NCBI GenBank assembly: GCA_003240775.1
Contig: QFNI01000032.1
Coordinates: forward strand, 1-45,389
DNA length: 45,389 nt
Direction: 5' to 3'
Origin: Mesorhizobium amorphae
GTDB lineage: Bacteria; Pseudomonadota; Alphaproteobacteria; Rhizobiales; Rhizobiaceae
The translations under genes were made by a program, and so were the position numbers. Numbering within the stretch: position 1 is the stretch's first letter; every line of letters starts with the position of its first letter. Below, piece by piece: positions 31,938 through 43,071 of this stretch. The notes below the pieces were generated by a model, which saw only the letters and a program-made list of their open reading frames with translations, searched no databases and had not been told where the DNA came from.

Positions 31938-33806
31938 TCAGTTCGTCTCGAACCGCGCCACCGACAGGAAGCGCACGGCCTTGCCCGTGAAGCGGTTGGC
32001 GTCGGCCACCTGGGCTCCGCCCTTCTGGAAACCGTCGGTGTAGACAGCGCTCGGGGCGGTGCGCACGAGGTTGTAGGCGAAGGACGGCGCCTTGGTGCCG
32101 GCGGTCTCGGTGGTCAGCGTGTCGCTGCGCAGCGCCCAGCGGGCCGCGTCGGGGGCCGCGGCAACCACCTGCGGCTTGGCCGAAGGCTTGCGGTCGCGCT
32201 TGGAGGGGCGGGCGCCCTTGCCGGTGGTCTTCACATCCGTGAAGAATGCGGTGTCGGCTTCGACGCCGCGCTGCGGCACGGGCGCCTTGGCGACGATCGC
32301 ACGCTCGATGGCAGCGGGGCTTTCGACGCTCGCGGGCAGCGGCGAGGAAGGCTCGGGCGCCAGGCTCGCCATCGTGGCAGGCGCGGGCTCGGCCTTCGGC
32401 GCGAAGCCGGGAACGATGGCTTCCGCGGGCAGCATGGCGGCTGCGATGGCCTCGGTCGGCGTTTGGGCGCGGGCAAGGCTCGGGCGGCTGGTCGGCACGG
32501 GCGAGAGCAGGTCCTCGGCCTTGGCGCGGGTCGCATCCGATTCCGCAAGCGCGGTCAGCACGCTCGCATCGGCCACCGCCTCGCCCGGACGCCAGCCCGG
32601 CGCGGTCATGGTCGCGGCGAGCTCCACGGGCGCGGCCTCGGCCAGAACGGCTGGCGTTTCGGCTGCGGCATCCGTGATGGCGTCGGCAACGGTGTCTTCA
32701 GCGCGCGCCACGTCCACTTCGCGCGGCGCCGCGAGCGGCATCGGGATGGCACGGCCGGACAGGCCGGCGATCACGGTTTCGGGCGTCTCGGCTTCGGGAG
32801 CGCGCGGCAGCTCGGCCGGGCGCGCCTGGCTCGGTGGCACGACCTGGATCGCGGGCCGTTCGGGCGCGGCTTCCTCCACCGCCTCGACGCGGCCGACTTC
32901 CACGGTCGGCTTCTGCGGCGCACGGGCGACGGCCTTGGGCGCTGCGGGGCGCGGAGCCTCCTCGCCGCCCTCGCCGGACGCTGCGCTCATCTCTTCCTCG
33001 TCGTCCTCGCCCGAGCCGAACAGCACCGAAAGCAGCGTTTTGCGCTTGGTGCCGCTGTTTCCGGCGGAGGCCGATGCGATGGCGAGCTGGCCAGCGCTCT
33101 GGCGGTTCTTGTAGGAGGCGAGCGCCTGCTCGAAGCCCGGCAGGGGCTTGCCGTCGGAGGGCACGTGAAGCGTCTTGCCGTTCGGGAACAGGGCAACCAG
33201 CTCCCGGCGGCTCATCTTGGGCCAGTGGCGGACGTTGCCCACGTCGAAGTGGACAAAGGGCGAGCCGGAATTGGGGTAATAGCCCACGCCGCCGCCCTGC
33301 ATCTTCAGGCCGATCTCACGCAGCGTCTTGAGCTTCACGCCGGGGATGTAGAAATCCATCGCCTTGCCAAGCGTGTGCTGGCTCTTCTTGGCGACGCCCT
33401 TGGAGCGCGAGCGCAGCATGGAATTGGTGGCCGAGGAGCGGTAGGCCGAAACCACCGTGATGTAGTTCCTGGAGCCCGTCTGCTTGTAGGCTTCCCACAC
33501 CAGATCCATCAGGCGCGGATCCATCTTGGTGGGCTCGTTGCGGCGCCAGTCGCGCAGGAACTGGTTGATCTTCTTGAGGCCCGCCTGATCGTAGCGCCCG
33601 TTGCGCTTGAACACGATCTCGGCCTTTTCGCCGGTGTGGATGAAGTGGAGCTTCAGCGCGCGCGTCTCGGCCTGAGCGCCTTGGGAGAAGAGGGCGAGGC
33701 CGCAGGCGGCGAGAGCCCCCGCCAGCCACTTCCGTTTGCGGGAACCGCCGCTCGGCGCGCCTTGGGGCGCGAGAGGGCAGTCGGTGGCTTGGCTAGTGCT
33801 GGTCAA
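31938..33806 (-). CDS. DUF882 / M15-like peptidase with long Ala/Pro-rich tail
   Basis: Envelope protein of up to 622 aa. A basic n-region and signal segment (about 24-47, WLAGALAACGLALFSQGAQA) precede a DUF882 domain (about 50-215) with M15-type zinc ligands: H144 and D151 in SQHTLGKAMDF and H186 in FVHFDVGN. Such domains cut peptidoglycan cross-links. The remaining 400 residues are Ala/Pro/Glu-rich, low in complexity and probably disordered, with a short structured end (RFTGKAVRFLSVARFE). The start is TTG 33806 without a strong ribosome site, so the exact N-terminus is uncertain. A TTAACCAT word lies about 110 bases upstream. Confidence 0.85.
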   Translation of the reverse strand: MTSTSQATDCPLAPQGAPSGGSRKRKWLAGALAACGLALFSQGAQAETRALKLHFIHTGEKAEIVFKRNGRYDQAGLKKINQFLRDWRRNEPTKMDPRLMDLVWEAYKQTGSRNYITVVSAYRSSATNSMLRSRSKGVAKKSQHTLGKAMDFYIPGVKLKTLREIGLKMQGGGVGYYPNSGSPFVHFDVGNVRHWPKMSRRELVALFPNGKTLHVPSDGKPLPGFEQALASYKNRQSAGQLAIASASAGNSGTKRKTLLSVLFGSGEDDEEEMSAASGEGGEEAPRPAAPKAVARAPQKPTVEVGRVEAVEEAAPERPAIQVVPPSQARPAELPRAPEAETPETVIAGLSGRAIPMPLAAPREVDVARAEDTVADAITDAAAETPAVLAEAAPVELAATMTAPGWRPGEAVADASVLTALAESDATRAKAEDLLSPVPTSRPSLARAQTPTEAIAAAMLPAEAIVPGFAPKAEPAPATMASLAPEPSSPLPASVESPAAIERAIVAKAPVPQRGVEADTAFFTDVKTTGKGARPSKRDRKPSAKPQVVAAAPDAARWALRSDTLTTETAGTKAPSFAYNLVRTAPSAVYTDGFQKGGAQVADANRFTGKAVRFLSVARFETN

Positions 33807-33914
33807 ATCGAAGCGCCCCGTCGGCTGCGAGTGTCCGCCGCAAGATTCGGCTGCGTTGCCCCCGGATCACAAGCAAGCCGGGAGCGTCGGATGTGCCCTC
33901 GACTATCGATCCTA

Positions 33915-33922
33915 ATGGTTAA
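33915..33922 (-). promoter_or_regulatory. CtrA-like half-site upstream of the DUF882 gene
   Basis: TTAACCAT on the minus strand, 109-116 bases before the TTG start of the DUF882 gene. It matches the CtrA half-site exactly, but the second TTAA at N7 is absent (GATC there), so this is a candidate only. Confidence 0.35.
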
Positions 33923-34009
33923 TCACCGCTTATTGAAGCGAAAATGCGGTAATACCAAGGCGTCAGCCCCCTCCTGCCCAGTCCCTTGCGGGCTTGGTGA
34001 ATCAACCCT

Positions 34010-35488
<1,479 letters not shown>

Positions 35489-35645
35489 GGGAAGCCCAGC
35501 TTTTCAGAGAGGCATTCTCGCTTCCCCGCATGAACGCCCTCTCAACGAAGGCGGTAAGCGAAGCGTTGCGGCAGCCTGCCCGGTTGTCCCCAGCCGCGCG
35601 CGAACCATCTTAGGCACTCGTTCTTCTCGGAGCCTGCCCCGTTTC

Positions 35646-37484
35646 ATGCGCCACCGCTTTCTCAAGCCCGCCCATGCGCCCGCTCGCGCAGCCCTTGCGG
35701 CGGCCGCGCTGGGCGATCTGCCGGAGTGGGACCTGTCCGATCTCTACCCCGCGATGGATGCGCCCGAACTGAAGGCCGACATCGCACGCGCGGGCACCGA
35801 TGCCGCGGATTTCGAGAAGCGCTGGAAGGGCGCGCTGGCCAGCGAAGCCGGCAAGGGGGAAGGCGGCAGGCTCGGCCAGGCGCTCCAGGAATACGAGGCG
35901 CTGGAAGAGCTGATCGGGCGGATCGTCTCCTATGCGGGCCTGGTCTATGCCGGCGACACCTCCGACCCCGCCCGCGCCAAGCTCCACGGCGACGTGGCCG
36001 AGAAGATGACGGATGCGAGCGCGCACCTGCTCTTCTTTGGCCTGGAACTGAATCTCGTGGACGATGCGCTGCTGGAAGCAGCCTTCGCGGCCGATCCCTC
36101 CTTCGCGCACTACCGCCCCTGGGTTCTCGACCTGCGTCGCGACAAGCCCTTCCAGTTGGACGAGCGCACCGAGCAGCTCTTCCACGAGAAGAGCATCACC
36201 GGTCGCCAGGCCTGGAACCGCCTGTTCGACGAGACCATGACCGACCTGCGCTTTTCCGTGCGCGGGGAAAAGCTGACGCTCGAGCCCACGCTCAACAAGC
36301 TCCAGGATGCCGATGGCGCCTTGCGCAAGGAAGCGGCCGAAGCGCTCGCCGACACCTTCCGCCAGCACACGCGCACGTTCACGCTGATCACCAACACCCT
36401 CGCCAAGGACAAGGAGATCTCTGACCGCTGGCGTGGCTTCACCGACATCGCCCAGTCGCGTCACCTGGCGAACCGCGTGGAGCCCGAGGTGGTGGATGCG
36501 CTCGCCTCGGCCGTGCGCGAGGCCTACCCCCGCCTGTCGCATCGCTACTACCGCATGAAGGCGCGCTGGCTCGGTCTCAAGGAGATGAACCACTGGGACC
36601 GCAACGCGCCCTTGCCCGAAACCCCGCAGGAGCCGATCGGCTGGGACGACGCGAAGGATACGGTGCTGCAGGCCTATGGCCGCTTCGCCCCCGAGATGGC
36701 GGAGATTGCCGGCCGCTTCTTCGATAAGCGCTGGATCGACGCTCCCGTGCGCCCCGGCAAGGCGCCCGGCGCGTTCTCGCACCCGGCCGTGCCCTCGGTG
36801 CACCCCTATGTGCTCTTGAACTACATGGGCCGCCCGCGCGACGTGATGATCCTGGCGCACGAATTGGGCCACGGCGTGCATCAGGTCCTGGCCGGCGGCC
36901 AGGGCGCGCTGATGGCCTCGACGCCGCTGACGCTTGCCGAGACGGCCTCCGTCTTCGGCGAGATGCTCACTTTCCGCATGCTGCTCGAAAAGACCACCGA
37001 CAAGCGGGCGCGCAAGGCGATGCTCGCCCAGAAGGTGGAGGACATGATCAACACGGTTGTCCGCCAGATCGCCTTCTACGAGTTCGAGCGCCGCGTGCAC
37101 ACCGAGCGCCGCAACGGCGAGCTGACGGCGGACCGGCTGGGCGAATTGTGGCTGGAGGTCCAGAAGGAGAGCCTGGGCGACGCGATAGCGCTTCGCGAAG
37201 GCTACGAGACCTTCTGGTGCTACATCCCCCACTTCATCCACTCGCCCTTCTACGTCTACGCCTATGCGTTCGGCGATTGCCTCGTGAACTCGCTTTATGC
37301 GGTCTACCAGAACGCCGAGCGGGGCTTTCAGGAGAAGTATTTCGCCATGCTGTCGGCGGGCGGCACCAAGCACCATTCGGAGATCCTCGCCCCCTTCGGC
37401 CTGGACGCGACCGACCCCGGCTTCTGGACCATCGGGCTGAAGGTGATCGAGGACCTGATCGACGAGCTGGAAGCGCTCGACTAG
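35646..37484 (+). CDS. M3-family oligoendopeptidase F
   Basis: Cytoplasmic zinc metallopeptidase (612 aa) that degrades short peptides. The active site HELGHGVH starts at H405, with the third zinc ligand in the downstream segment ETASVFGEML. The rest is the all-helical PepF fold (PEWDLSDLYP at the N-terminus, YPRLSHRYYRMKARWLG, PFYVYAYAFGDCL). The open frame extends to 35472, but that part runs antisense to the regulator's start; ATG 35646 is the sensible start. Confidence 0.93.
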   Translation: MRHRFLKPAHAPARAALAAAALGDLPEWDLSDLYPAMDAPELKADIARAGTDAADFEKRWKGALASEAGKGEGGRLGQALQEYEALEELIGRIVSYAGLVYAGDTSDPARAKLHGDVAEKMTDASAHLLFFGLELNLVDDALLEAAFAADPSFAHYRPWVLDLRRDKPFQLDERTEQLFHEKSITGRQAWNRLFDETMTDLRFSVRGEKLTLEPTLNKLQDADGALRKEAAEALADTFRQHTRTFTLITNTLAKDKEISDRWRGFTDIAQSRHLANRVEPEVVDALASAVREAYPRLSHRYYRMKARWLGLKEMNHWDRNAPLPETPQEPIGWDDAKDTVLQAYGRFAPEMAEIAGRFFDKRWIDAPVRPGKAPGAFSHPAVPSVHPYVLLNYMGRPRDVMILAHELGHGVHQVLAGGQGALMASTPLTLAETASVFGEMLTFRMLLEKTTDKRARKAMLAQKVEDMINTVVRQIAFYEFERRVHTERRNGELTADRLGELWLEVQKESLGDAIALREGYETFWCYIPHFIHSPFYVYAYAFGDCLVNSLYAVYQNAERGFQEKYFAMLSAGGTKHHSEILAPFGLDATDPGFWTIGLKVIEDLIDELEALD

Positions 37485-37570
37485 CGGGGCGGCGCGTCGA
37501 CTGCCCCCACTAGGCACCGCGCCTGCGGAATGCCAAAGCAGGAACCGAACATCTCCCGCAGGAGCCCTCC

Positions 37571-38707
37571 ATGCCGTCCGCGCTGTTCCGCGACGACCGC
37601 GCGGGAACCGAACTGTTTTTTGCCGAGCCGACCGAGCTCATAGCTCCCGAAACGGTGGAAGCCTTCTTTCCCGCGCTCGAACGGCTGGAAGCCCTGCGCG
37701 CGGAGGGCAAATGGTTGGCCGGCTATTTCGCTTATGAATCCGGCTTCCTTCTTGAGCCTAAGCTCGGGGCCCGCCTGCCCGAGAACCGCCGAGTGCCCTT
37801 GTTCGCCTTCGGTGCCTTCGACGGCCCGTCCGCTCTCCCGCCTCCTGTTCCGCCCTCGGGCGCCATCCACGAAGCCGAAGCGGCCTGGACGTTCGGCGAT
37901 TACGAGCCCCGCTTCCGCCGCCTCCACCGCCATCTGGCCGAAGGCGACTGCTACCAGGCGAACCTGACCTTCCCCATCCGCGCGCGCTGGACGGGCGAGC
38001 CCGCAAGCTTGTTCGCCGCACTCGCCGCCCGCCAGCCCGTGCGCCATGCGGCACTCCTCGATTTCGGCATAGGCCCCGTCGTCTTATCGCGCTCCCCCGA
38101 ACTGTTCTTTGCGGTCAACCGCGAGGGATGGATCGAGGCACGGCCCATGAAGGGGACGGCACCGCGCGGCAGCACGCCGGAGGAAGACGAGACCTTCGCC
38201 CGCTTCCTGCGCGAGGACGGCAAGACGCAGGCCGAGAACCGCATGATCGTGGATCTCCTGCGCAACGACATCTCGCTTCTGTCGGAGGTCGGCACGCTGC
38301 ACGTGCCCGAACTCTTCAAGGTCGAGACCTATGCCACGCTCCACCAGATGGTGAGCACGGTGCGTGCGAAGCTCAGGCCGCAGCTCTCGATCCGCGAGAT
38401 CATGGCGGCGCTCTTTCCCTGCGGCTCGATCACGGGCGCGCCCAAGATCCGCGCGATGGAAGTGCTCCAGGACCTCGAAGCCACCCCGCGCGACGTCTAT
38501 TGCGGCGCCATCGGCTGGATGGCGCCCGACGGCACGATGCGCTTGTCCGTCGCCATCCGCACCCTGTCACTCTTCGAGGGCGGAGAAGCCGTGTTCAACG
38601 TGGGCGGCGGCATCGTGTTCGATTCCACGGCCGAGGCCGAATACCGCGAGGCGCTCCTCAAGGCGCGCTTCGCGACCGGGGCGGAGCCGCGCGTCCGGAC
38701 GGGCTAA
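37571..38707 (+). CDS. pabB: PabB, aminodeoxychorismate synthase component I
   Basis: Chorismate-using enzyme (378 aa) that makes 4-amino-4-deoxychorismate for folate, with ammonia from a PabA glutaminase. Signatures: GDCYQANLTFPI, ARPMKGTAPRG with K194, AENRMIVDLLRND, CGSITGAPKIRAME and YCGAIGWM. The N-terminal domain is shorter than in E. coli PabB, as is common in Alphaproteobacteria. It is not fused to PabC and no pabA or pabC is next to it, so both partners must be encoded elsewhere. It is preceded by the M3 peptidase gene (86-bp gap). Confidence 0.93.
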   Translation: MPSALFRDDRAGTELFFAEPTELIAPETVEAFFPALERLEALRAEGKWLAGYFAYESGFLLEPKLGARLPENRRVPLFAFGAFDGPSALPPPVPPSGAIHEAEAAWTFGDYEPRFRRLHRHLAEGDCYQANLTFPIRARWTGEPASLFAALAARQPVRHAALLDFGIGPVVLSRSPELFFAVNREGWIEARPMKGTAPRGSTPEEDETFARFLREDGKTQAENRMIVDLLRNDISLLSEVGTLHVPELFKVETYATLHQMVSTVRAKLRPQLSIREIMAALFPCGSITGAPKIRAMEVLQDLEATPRDVYCGAIGWMAPDGTMRLSVAIRTLSLFEGGEAVFNVGGGIVFDSTAEAEYREALLKARFATGAEPRVRTG

Positions 38708-38789
38708 ACCGGCGAAAACCAAGAAAACTTTGCCCTGTCACGTTTTCCCGCTACTTGCTCTGGACCACACATTCACGGAGCGTTGAAAA

Positions 38790-40232
38790 TTGGCGGAAGC
38801 GAACTGGCCTGTCCACGGCACCATCACCGGACCCATCGTGATGATCGGCTTCGGCTCGATCGGGCGGGGGACCCTGCCCCTCATCGAGCGGCACTTCCAG
38901 TTCGACCCTTCCCGCATGACCGTGATCGACCCGCGCGACACCGACCGCGCGCTGCTCGATGAGCGCGGCATCCGCTTCGCCCAGCAGGCCGTCACCCGCG
39001 AGAACTACCGCGAGCTTCTCACGCCGCTGCTGACCGAGGGCGAGGGCCAGGGCTTCTGCGTGAACCTTTCGGTCGACACGGGCTCGCTCGATCTGATGAA
39101 GCTCTGCCGCGAACTCGGCGTGCTCTACATCGACACCGTGGTCGAGCCCTGGCTCGGCTTCTATTTCGACAAGACCGCCGACAACGCCAAGCGCACCAAC
39201 TACGCGCTGCGCGAGACCGTGCGCGCCGAGGTGCAAGCCAACCCCGGCGGCACCACGGCCGTGTCCTGCTGCGGCGCCAATCCCGGCATGGTGTCCTGGT
39301 TCGTCAAGCAGGCGCTGGTCGATCTCGCGGCCGAACTCGGGCTCGGCGCCGAAACGCCTGCCCCGTCCGACCGCGAGGGCTGGGCGCGTCTGATGCGGGA
39401 TGCCGGCGTCAAGGGCATCCACATCGCCGAGCGCGACACCCAGCGCGCCAAGGAGCCCAAGCCGCTCGACGTGTTCTGGAACACCTGGTCGGTGGAAGGC
39501 TTCATCTCAGAAGGCCTCCAGCCGGCCGAACTCGGCTGGGGCACCAACGAGAAGTGGAAGCCCGACAATGCGCGCGGCTTCGACGAGGGCTGCCAGGCAG
39601 CGATCTACCTGCTCCAGCCCGGCGCCAACACCCGCGTGCGAACCTGGTGCCCCACGCCCGGCCCCCAATATGGCTTCCTCGTCACCCACAACGAGTCGAT
39701 CTCGATCGCCGACTTCTTCACCGTGGGCGAAGGCGCGCATCCCGAATACCGCCCCACCTGCCACTACGCCTACCATCCCGCCAACGACGCCGTGCTCTCG
39801 CTGCACGAGATGTTCGGCAATGGCGGCACGGCACAGTCCGAGCTCCATGTGCTCGACGAGAACGAGCTGGTAGACGGGCGCGACGAGCTGGGCGTGCTGC
39901 TCTACGGCCACGCCAGGAACGCCTACTGGTTCGGCTCCCAGCTCACGCTCGAGGAAGCGCGCGCGCTTGCGCCCTACCAGAACGCGACGGGCCTGCAGGT
40001 TTCGTCCGCCGTGCTCGCCGGCATGGTCTGGGCACTCGAGAACCCCGAAAGTGGCATCGTCGAAGCCGACCAGATGGATTTCGCCCGCTGCCTCGAAATC
40101 CAGCGCCCCTATCTCGGCCCGGTGAAGGGCTACTGGACAGACTGGACCCCGCTTGACGGGCGCCCCGGCCTGTTTCCGGAAGACCTGGACGAAGAAGATC
40201 CCTGGCAATTTCGCAACATTCTGGTGCGTTAG
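38790..40232 (+). CDS. hss: Homospermidine synthase
   Basis: NAD+-dependent enzyme (480 aa) that joins two putrescines, or putrescine and spermidine, into homospermidine, a main polyamine of many Alphaproteobacteria. An N-terminal Rossmann fold carries GFGSIGRG (20-27); family segments include YIDTVVEPW, CCGANPGMVSWFVKQAL and VRTWCPTPGPQYGF. The start is TTG 38790, supported by GGAGCG nine bases upstream; there is no suitable ATG. The length is right for the bacterial family. Confidence 0.94.
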   Translation: MAEANWPVHGTITGPIVMIGFGSIGRGTLPLIERHFQFDPSRMTVIDPRDTDRALLDERGIRFAQQAVTRENYRELLTPLLTEGEGQGFCVNLSVDTGSLDLMKLCRELGVLYIDTVVEPWLGFYFDKTADNAKRTNYALRETVRAEVQANPGGTTAVSCCGANPGMVSWFVKQALVDLAAELGLGAETPAPSDREGWARLMRDAGVKGIHIAERDTQRAKEPKPLDVFWNTWSVEGFISEGLQPAELGWGTNEKWKPDNARGFDEGCQAAIYLLQPGANTRVRTWCPTPGPQYGFLVTHNESISIADFFTVGEGAHPEYRPTCHYAYHPANDAVLSLHEMFGNGGTAQSELHVLDENELVDGRDELGVLLYGHARNAYWFGSQLTLEEARALAPYQNATGLQVSSAVLAGMVWALENPESGIVEADQMDFARCLEIQRPYLGPVKGYWTDWTPLDGRPGLFPEDLDEEDPWQFRNILVR

Positions 40233-40323
40233 CGCGTTGAGAAGCGTGCTGCCGGGGGGCGCCGCTTGTTTACGCCTTCCGAACGCGGCAAAGAAAATGC
40301 CGTTCAACCTCGCGGAGGCTTCC

Positions 40324-40731
40324 ATGCGTCTCGGTTCTTCCCGCCTGCCTGCCTCGTTCGCAGCCCTTTCGGGGGCTGTTCTTCTGGCCGGCTGCGTCGC
40401 ATCGGGCCCGATCCGCGAGGTCGACAGCGGCGGGCCCGTGGTGGCAGCGCCGCAGGGCTTCGACGGCGAGTGGCTGTCCACCGACGGCGTGGCCGTGTCG
40501 CGCTTCACGAGCGGCCAGTTCCAGACCTTCGCCACTGACACCGGCAACGTCCTGGCTGACGGCTCCTACCGCCTGATCGACACGCGCACCGCGCAGATCA
40601 CGGTGGTCTCGCGCATCCGCCAGACCACCAACAACGTCAACTGCGCGCTGGCCACCACCAACCAGCTCAACTGCACGAGTTCGACCGGCCAGAACTTCGT
40701 GCTGACGCGCCGCGCGGCCCTGCCCGCCTGA
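40324..40731 (+). CDS. Omp10-like outer-membrane lipoprotein
   Basis: Small lipoprotein (135 aa). The signal peptide ends in the lipobox LLAGC with C24 as the lipid-modified residue; the next residue is Val, so outer-membrane sorting is expected. The mature part resembles Brucella Omp10: GFDGEWLSTDGVAVSRF, a TFATDTGNVLADGSYRL strand pair, and the C-terminal NVNCALATTNQLNCTSSTGQ with two Cys that may form a disulfide. The lipoprotein has no enzymatic motif. ATG 40324 is preceded by GGAGG; the longer frame from 40153 overlaps hss and is not coding. Confidence 0.85.
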   Translation: MRLGSSRLPASFAALSGAVLLAGCVASGPIREVDSGGPVVAAPQGFDGEWLSTDGVAVSRFTSGQFQTFATDTGNVLADGSYRLIDTRTAQITVVSRIRQTTNNVNCALATTNQLNCTSSTGQNFVLTRRAALPA

Positions 40732-40797
40732 CGCATCTTCCCGCGCTTGCGTCTCGGGCAAGCGGGTGAAACATTGCATCCGTAACGCATCGGTCAC

Positions 40798-40821
40798 GAA
40801 CGGGCTCTAGGCAGCCCGTTC
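40798..40821 (+). terminator. Hairpin after the Omp10-like gene
   Basis: Stem GAACGGGCT / AGCCCGTTC (9 bp) with loop CTAGGC, 66 bases after the lipoprotein stop and 39 before the nucleotidase start. No T-run follows, so it is either a weak terminator or a 5' structure of the nucleotidase mRNA. Confidence 0.45.
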
Positions 40822-40860
40822 CACCCGCCGTTTCAGAACCCTTTCAGCAGGAGTTCCCGG

Positions 40861-42828
40861 ATGACCCGACACACGCTGCTTGGCGCCCTTTCCGTTTCGT
40901 TTCTCGCAATGGGGGCGTCCCAGGCCTGGGCCGACTACACGCTCAACATCCTGCACATCAACGACTGGCACTCGCGCATCGAGAGCAACAACGCCTATGA
41001 GTCGACCTGCTCGGCCGAGGAGGAAACGGAGAACAAGTGCTTCGGCGGTGCGGCCCGCCTGTCCACCGCAATCGCCGCCGAGCGCCAGCGCCTGAACGGC
41101 CAGAACGTCGTGACGCTGAATGCGGGCGACAACTTCCAGGGCTCGCTCTTCTACACCACCTTCCGCGGTGCGGCCGAACTCGAATTCCTGCGCGGAATGG
41201 GCTTCGACGCCATGACGGTGGGCAACCACGAATTCGACGACGGCGAGGAAACCATCACGCCCTTCGTGGAAGGCGCGAACTTCCCCGTGCTCGGCGCGAA
41301 CGTGAAGACCACGCCCGCCTCGCGCCTGGGCAACCGCATCCTGCCTTCGACCGTGCTCGATGTGGGCGGCGAGAAGATCGGCGTGGTCGGCATCGTCACC
41401 ACCGACACGATGGAGATCGCCTCCCCCGGTCCCAACGTCTCGATCACCGAGGATGTGGCAGCCCTGCGCGCCGAGGTGGAACGGCTGGAAGGCCAGGGGA
41501 TCAACAAGATCGTCGCGCTCACCCATGTCGGCTACGGGCGCGACCGCGATGTGATCGCCCAGGTGCCAGGCGTCGACGTGATCGTGGGCGGCCACACGCA
41601 CACGGTCTTGTCCAACACAGCGGGCGAGGGCGAAGGCCCCTATCCGACGATGGCCACGCGCGAGGGCGCGTCCGTGCCGGTCGTCACGGCGGGCGCCTAT
41701 TCCAAGTATCTCGGCTCGCTCCAGGTCGTGTTCGACGATGCGGGCAACGTGAAGTCGGCCACCGGCAACCCGATCCTGCTCGACAGCACGGTGAAACCCG
41801 ACGAAGCGGTGCTCGCCCGCGTGCGCGAGATGGGCGCCCCCATCGAGGAGCTAAAGAGCCGCGTCGTGGCCGAGACAACGGCTCCCATCGACGGCTCGCG
41901 CGAGACCTGCCGTGCGCGCGAATGCGCCATGGGCAGCCTGATCGCCGATGCGATCCTCGACCGCACCAAGGATCAGGGCGTCACCATCGCCATCCAGAAC
42001 GGTGGCGGCATCCGCGCCTCGATCGACGCCGGCCCGGTGACCATGGGCGAGGTGCTGACGGTTCTGCCCTTCCAGAACACGCTCGCCACCTTCCAGCTCG
42101 GCGGTGCCGATCTCGTGGCCTCGCTCGAAAAGGGCGTTTCCGAAATCCAGGACGGCCAGGGCAAGTTTCCCCAGGTGGCGGGCCTGCGCTACGCGCTCGA
42201 TCCGTCCAAGGCGCCCAACACCGGCCGCGTCTCGGATGTGGAGGTGAACGAGAACGGCGCCTGGGCTCCGATCGACCCCGCCAAGACCTACACCATCGCC
42301 ACCAACAACTATGTGCGCGGTGGCGGCGACGGCTACGATCTCTTCGCCGAGAAGGCCCAGAACGCCTATGACTACGGCCCGAGCCTGGAACAGGTGCTGG
42401 CCGACTATCTCGCGGCCCGCCAGCCTTTCACCCCCGCCACCGATGGCCGCATCCGCGAGGTGACGGCCCAGGCCGCGGCACCGGCGGAGCCCGCGCCCGC
42501 GCCCGTTGAGACCCCTGCGGCCGAACCAGCGCTCCCCGAACTGCCTTCCGCATCGGGCGAGATCGCCGGCACCGCCCCATCCGTCGAGACCACGCAGGCC
42601 GAGCCCGCCCCGGCAACGCCTGCACCCGCTGAGACGGCGCAGCCCGCGCCTGCCCAGGACCAGGCGGCGCGAACCCATGTGATCGTGCGCGGCGACACCT
42701 TCTGGGACATCGCCCAGGCGACCTATGGCAATGGTGCCCTGTGGCAACGCATAGCCGACGCCAATCCCGGCCTCCGCCCCCGCTTCCTGCCCGTCGGCGC
42801 TTCCATCGAAATCCCCGCCGCAAACTGA
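40861..42828 (+). CDS. Periplasmic 5'-nucleotidase / metallophosphoesterase with C-terminal LysM
   Basis: Protein of 655 aa with a signal peptide (about 1-24, ending SQAWA). The metallophosphoesterase domain (about 26-300) has ILHINDWHSRIE, NAGDNFQGSLF, GNHEFDDGEE, THVGYGRD and GGHTHT; the 5'-nucleotidase C-terminal domain (about 330-530) has NGGGIRASIDAG and NNYVRGGGDGYDLF. An Ala/Pro-rich linker (about 538-603) leads to a LysM domain (605-652, VIVRGDTFWDIAQATYGNG). The catalytic part should release phosphate from nucleotides in the periplasm, and the LysM part should tether it to peptidoglycan. Confidence 0.9.
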   Translation: MTRHTLLGALSVSFLAMGASQAWADYTLNILHINDWHSRIESNNAYESTCSAEEETENKCFGGAARLSTAIAAERQRLNGQNVVTLNAGDNFQGSLFYTTFRGAAELEFLRGMGFDAMTVGNHEFDDGEETITPFVEGANFPVLGANVKTTPASRLGNRILPSTVLDVGGEKIGVVGIVTTDTMEIASPGPNVSITEDVAALRAEVERLEGQGINKIVALTHVGYGRDRDVIAQVPGVDVIVGGHTHTVLSNTAGEGEGPYPTMATREGASVPVVTAGAYSKYLGSLQVVFDDAGNVKSATGNPILLDSTVKPDEAVLARVREMGAPIEELKSRVVAETTAPIDGSRETCRARECAMGSLIADAILDRTKDQGVTIAIQNGGGIRASIDAGPVTMGEVLTVLPFQNTLATFQLGGADLVASLEKGVSEIQDGQGKFPQVAGLRYALDPSKAPNTGRVSDVEVNENGAWAPIDPAKTYTIATNNYVRGGGDGYDLFAEKAQNAYDYGPSLEQVLADYLAARQPFTPATDGRIREVTAQAAAPAEPAPAPVETPAAEPALPELPSASGEIAGTAPSVETTQAEPAPATPAPAETAQPAPAQDQAARTHVIVRGDTFWDIAQATYGNGALWQRIADANPGLRPRFLPVGASIEIPAAN

Positions 42829-43071
42829 GGCGCCCAAGCTCCTTCCAGATCCCCCTCCCCCTTGAGGGGAGGGGTTAGGGGTGGGGGTAAACGTCTCACC
42901 AGATACCACCGCCCCGCCCTTCGCATGGCTCAGGGCGTTCGAGGCTCAAGAAGCCATCCCCATGGCTTCTTGCCGGCCGGAGGCCGTCGCCTCTCACCCC
43001 CTGCGGCCACACGCATCATTGCTTTTGGGGCTCGCCCTTCACAGATACCGCACCATGCGGAACCTCTTCTC
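42829..43071 (+). promoter_or_regulatory. hemH leader region with strong hairpin and short overlapping uORF
   Basis: No full gene. A C-rich/G-rich dispersed word (CCCTTGAGGGGAGGGG near 42867) is followed by a perfect 11-bp stem, CAAGAAGCCAT / ATGGCTTCTTG (42947-42957, 42962-42972), with the four-base loop CCCC. A six-codon ORF MRNLFS starts at ATG 43055 and its TGA overlaps the hemH ATG (ATGA), so translation of hemH could be coupled to it. Whether these control hemH is unknown. Confidence 0.4.
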
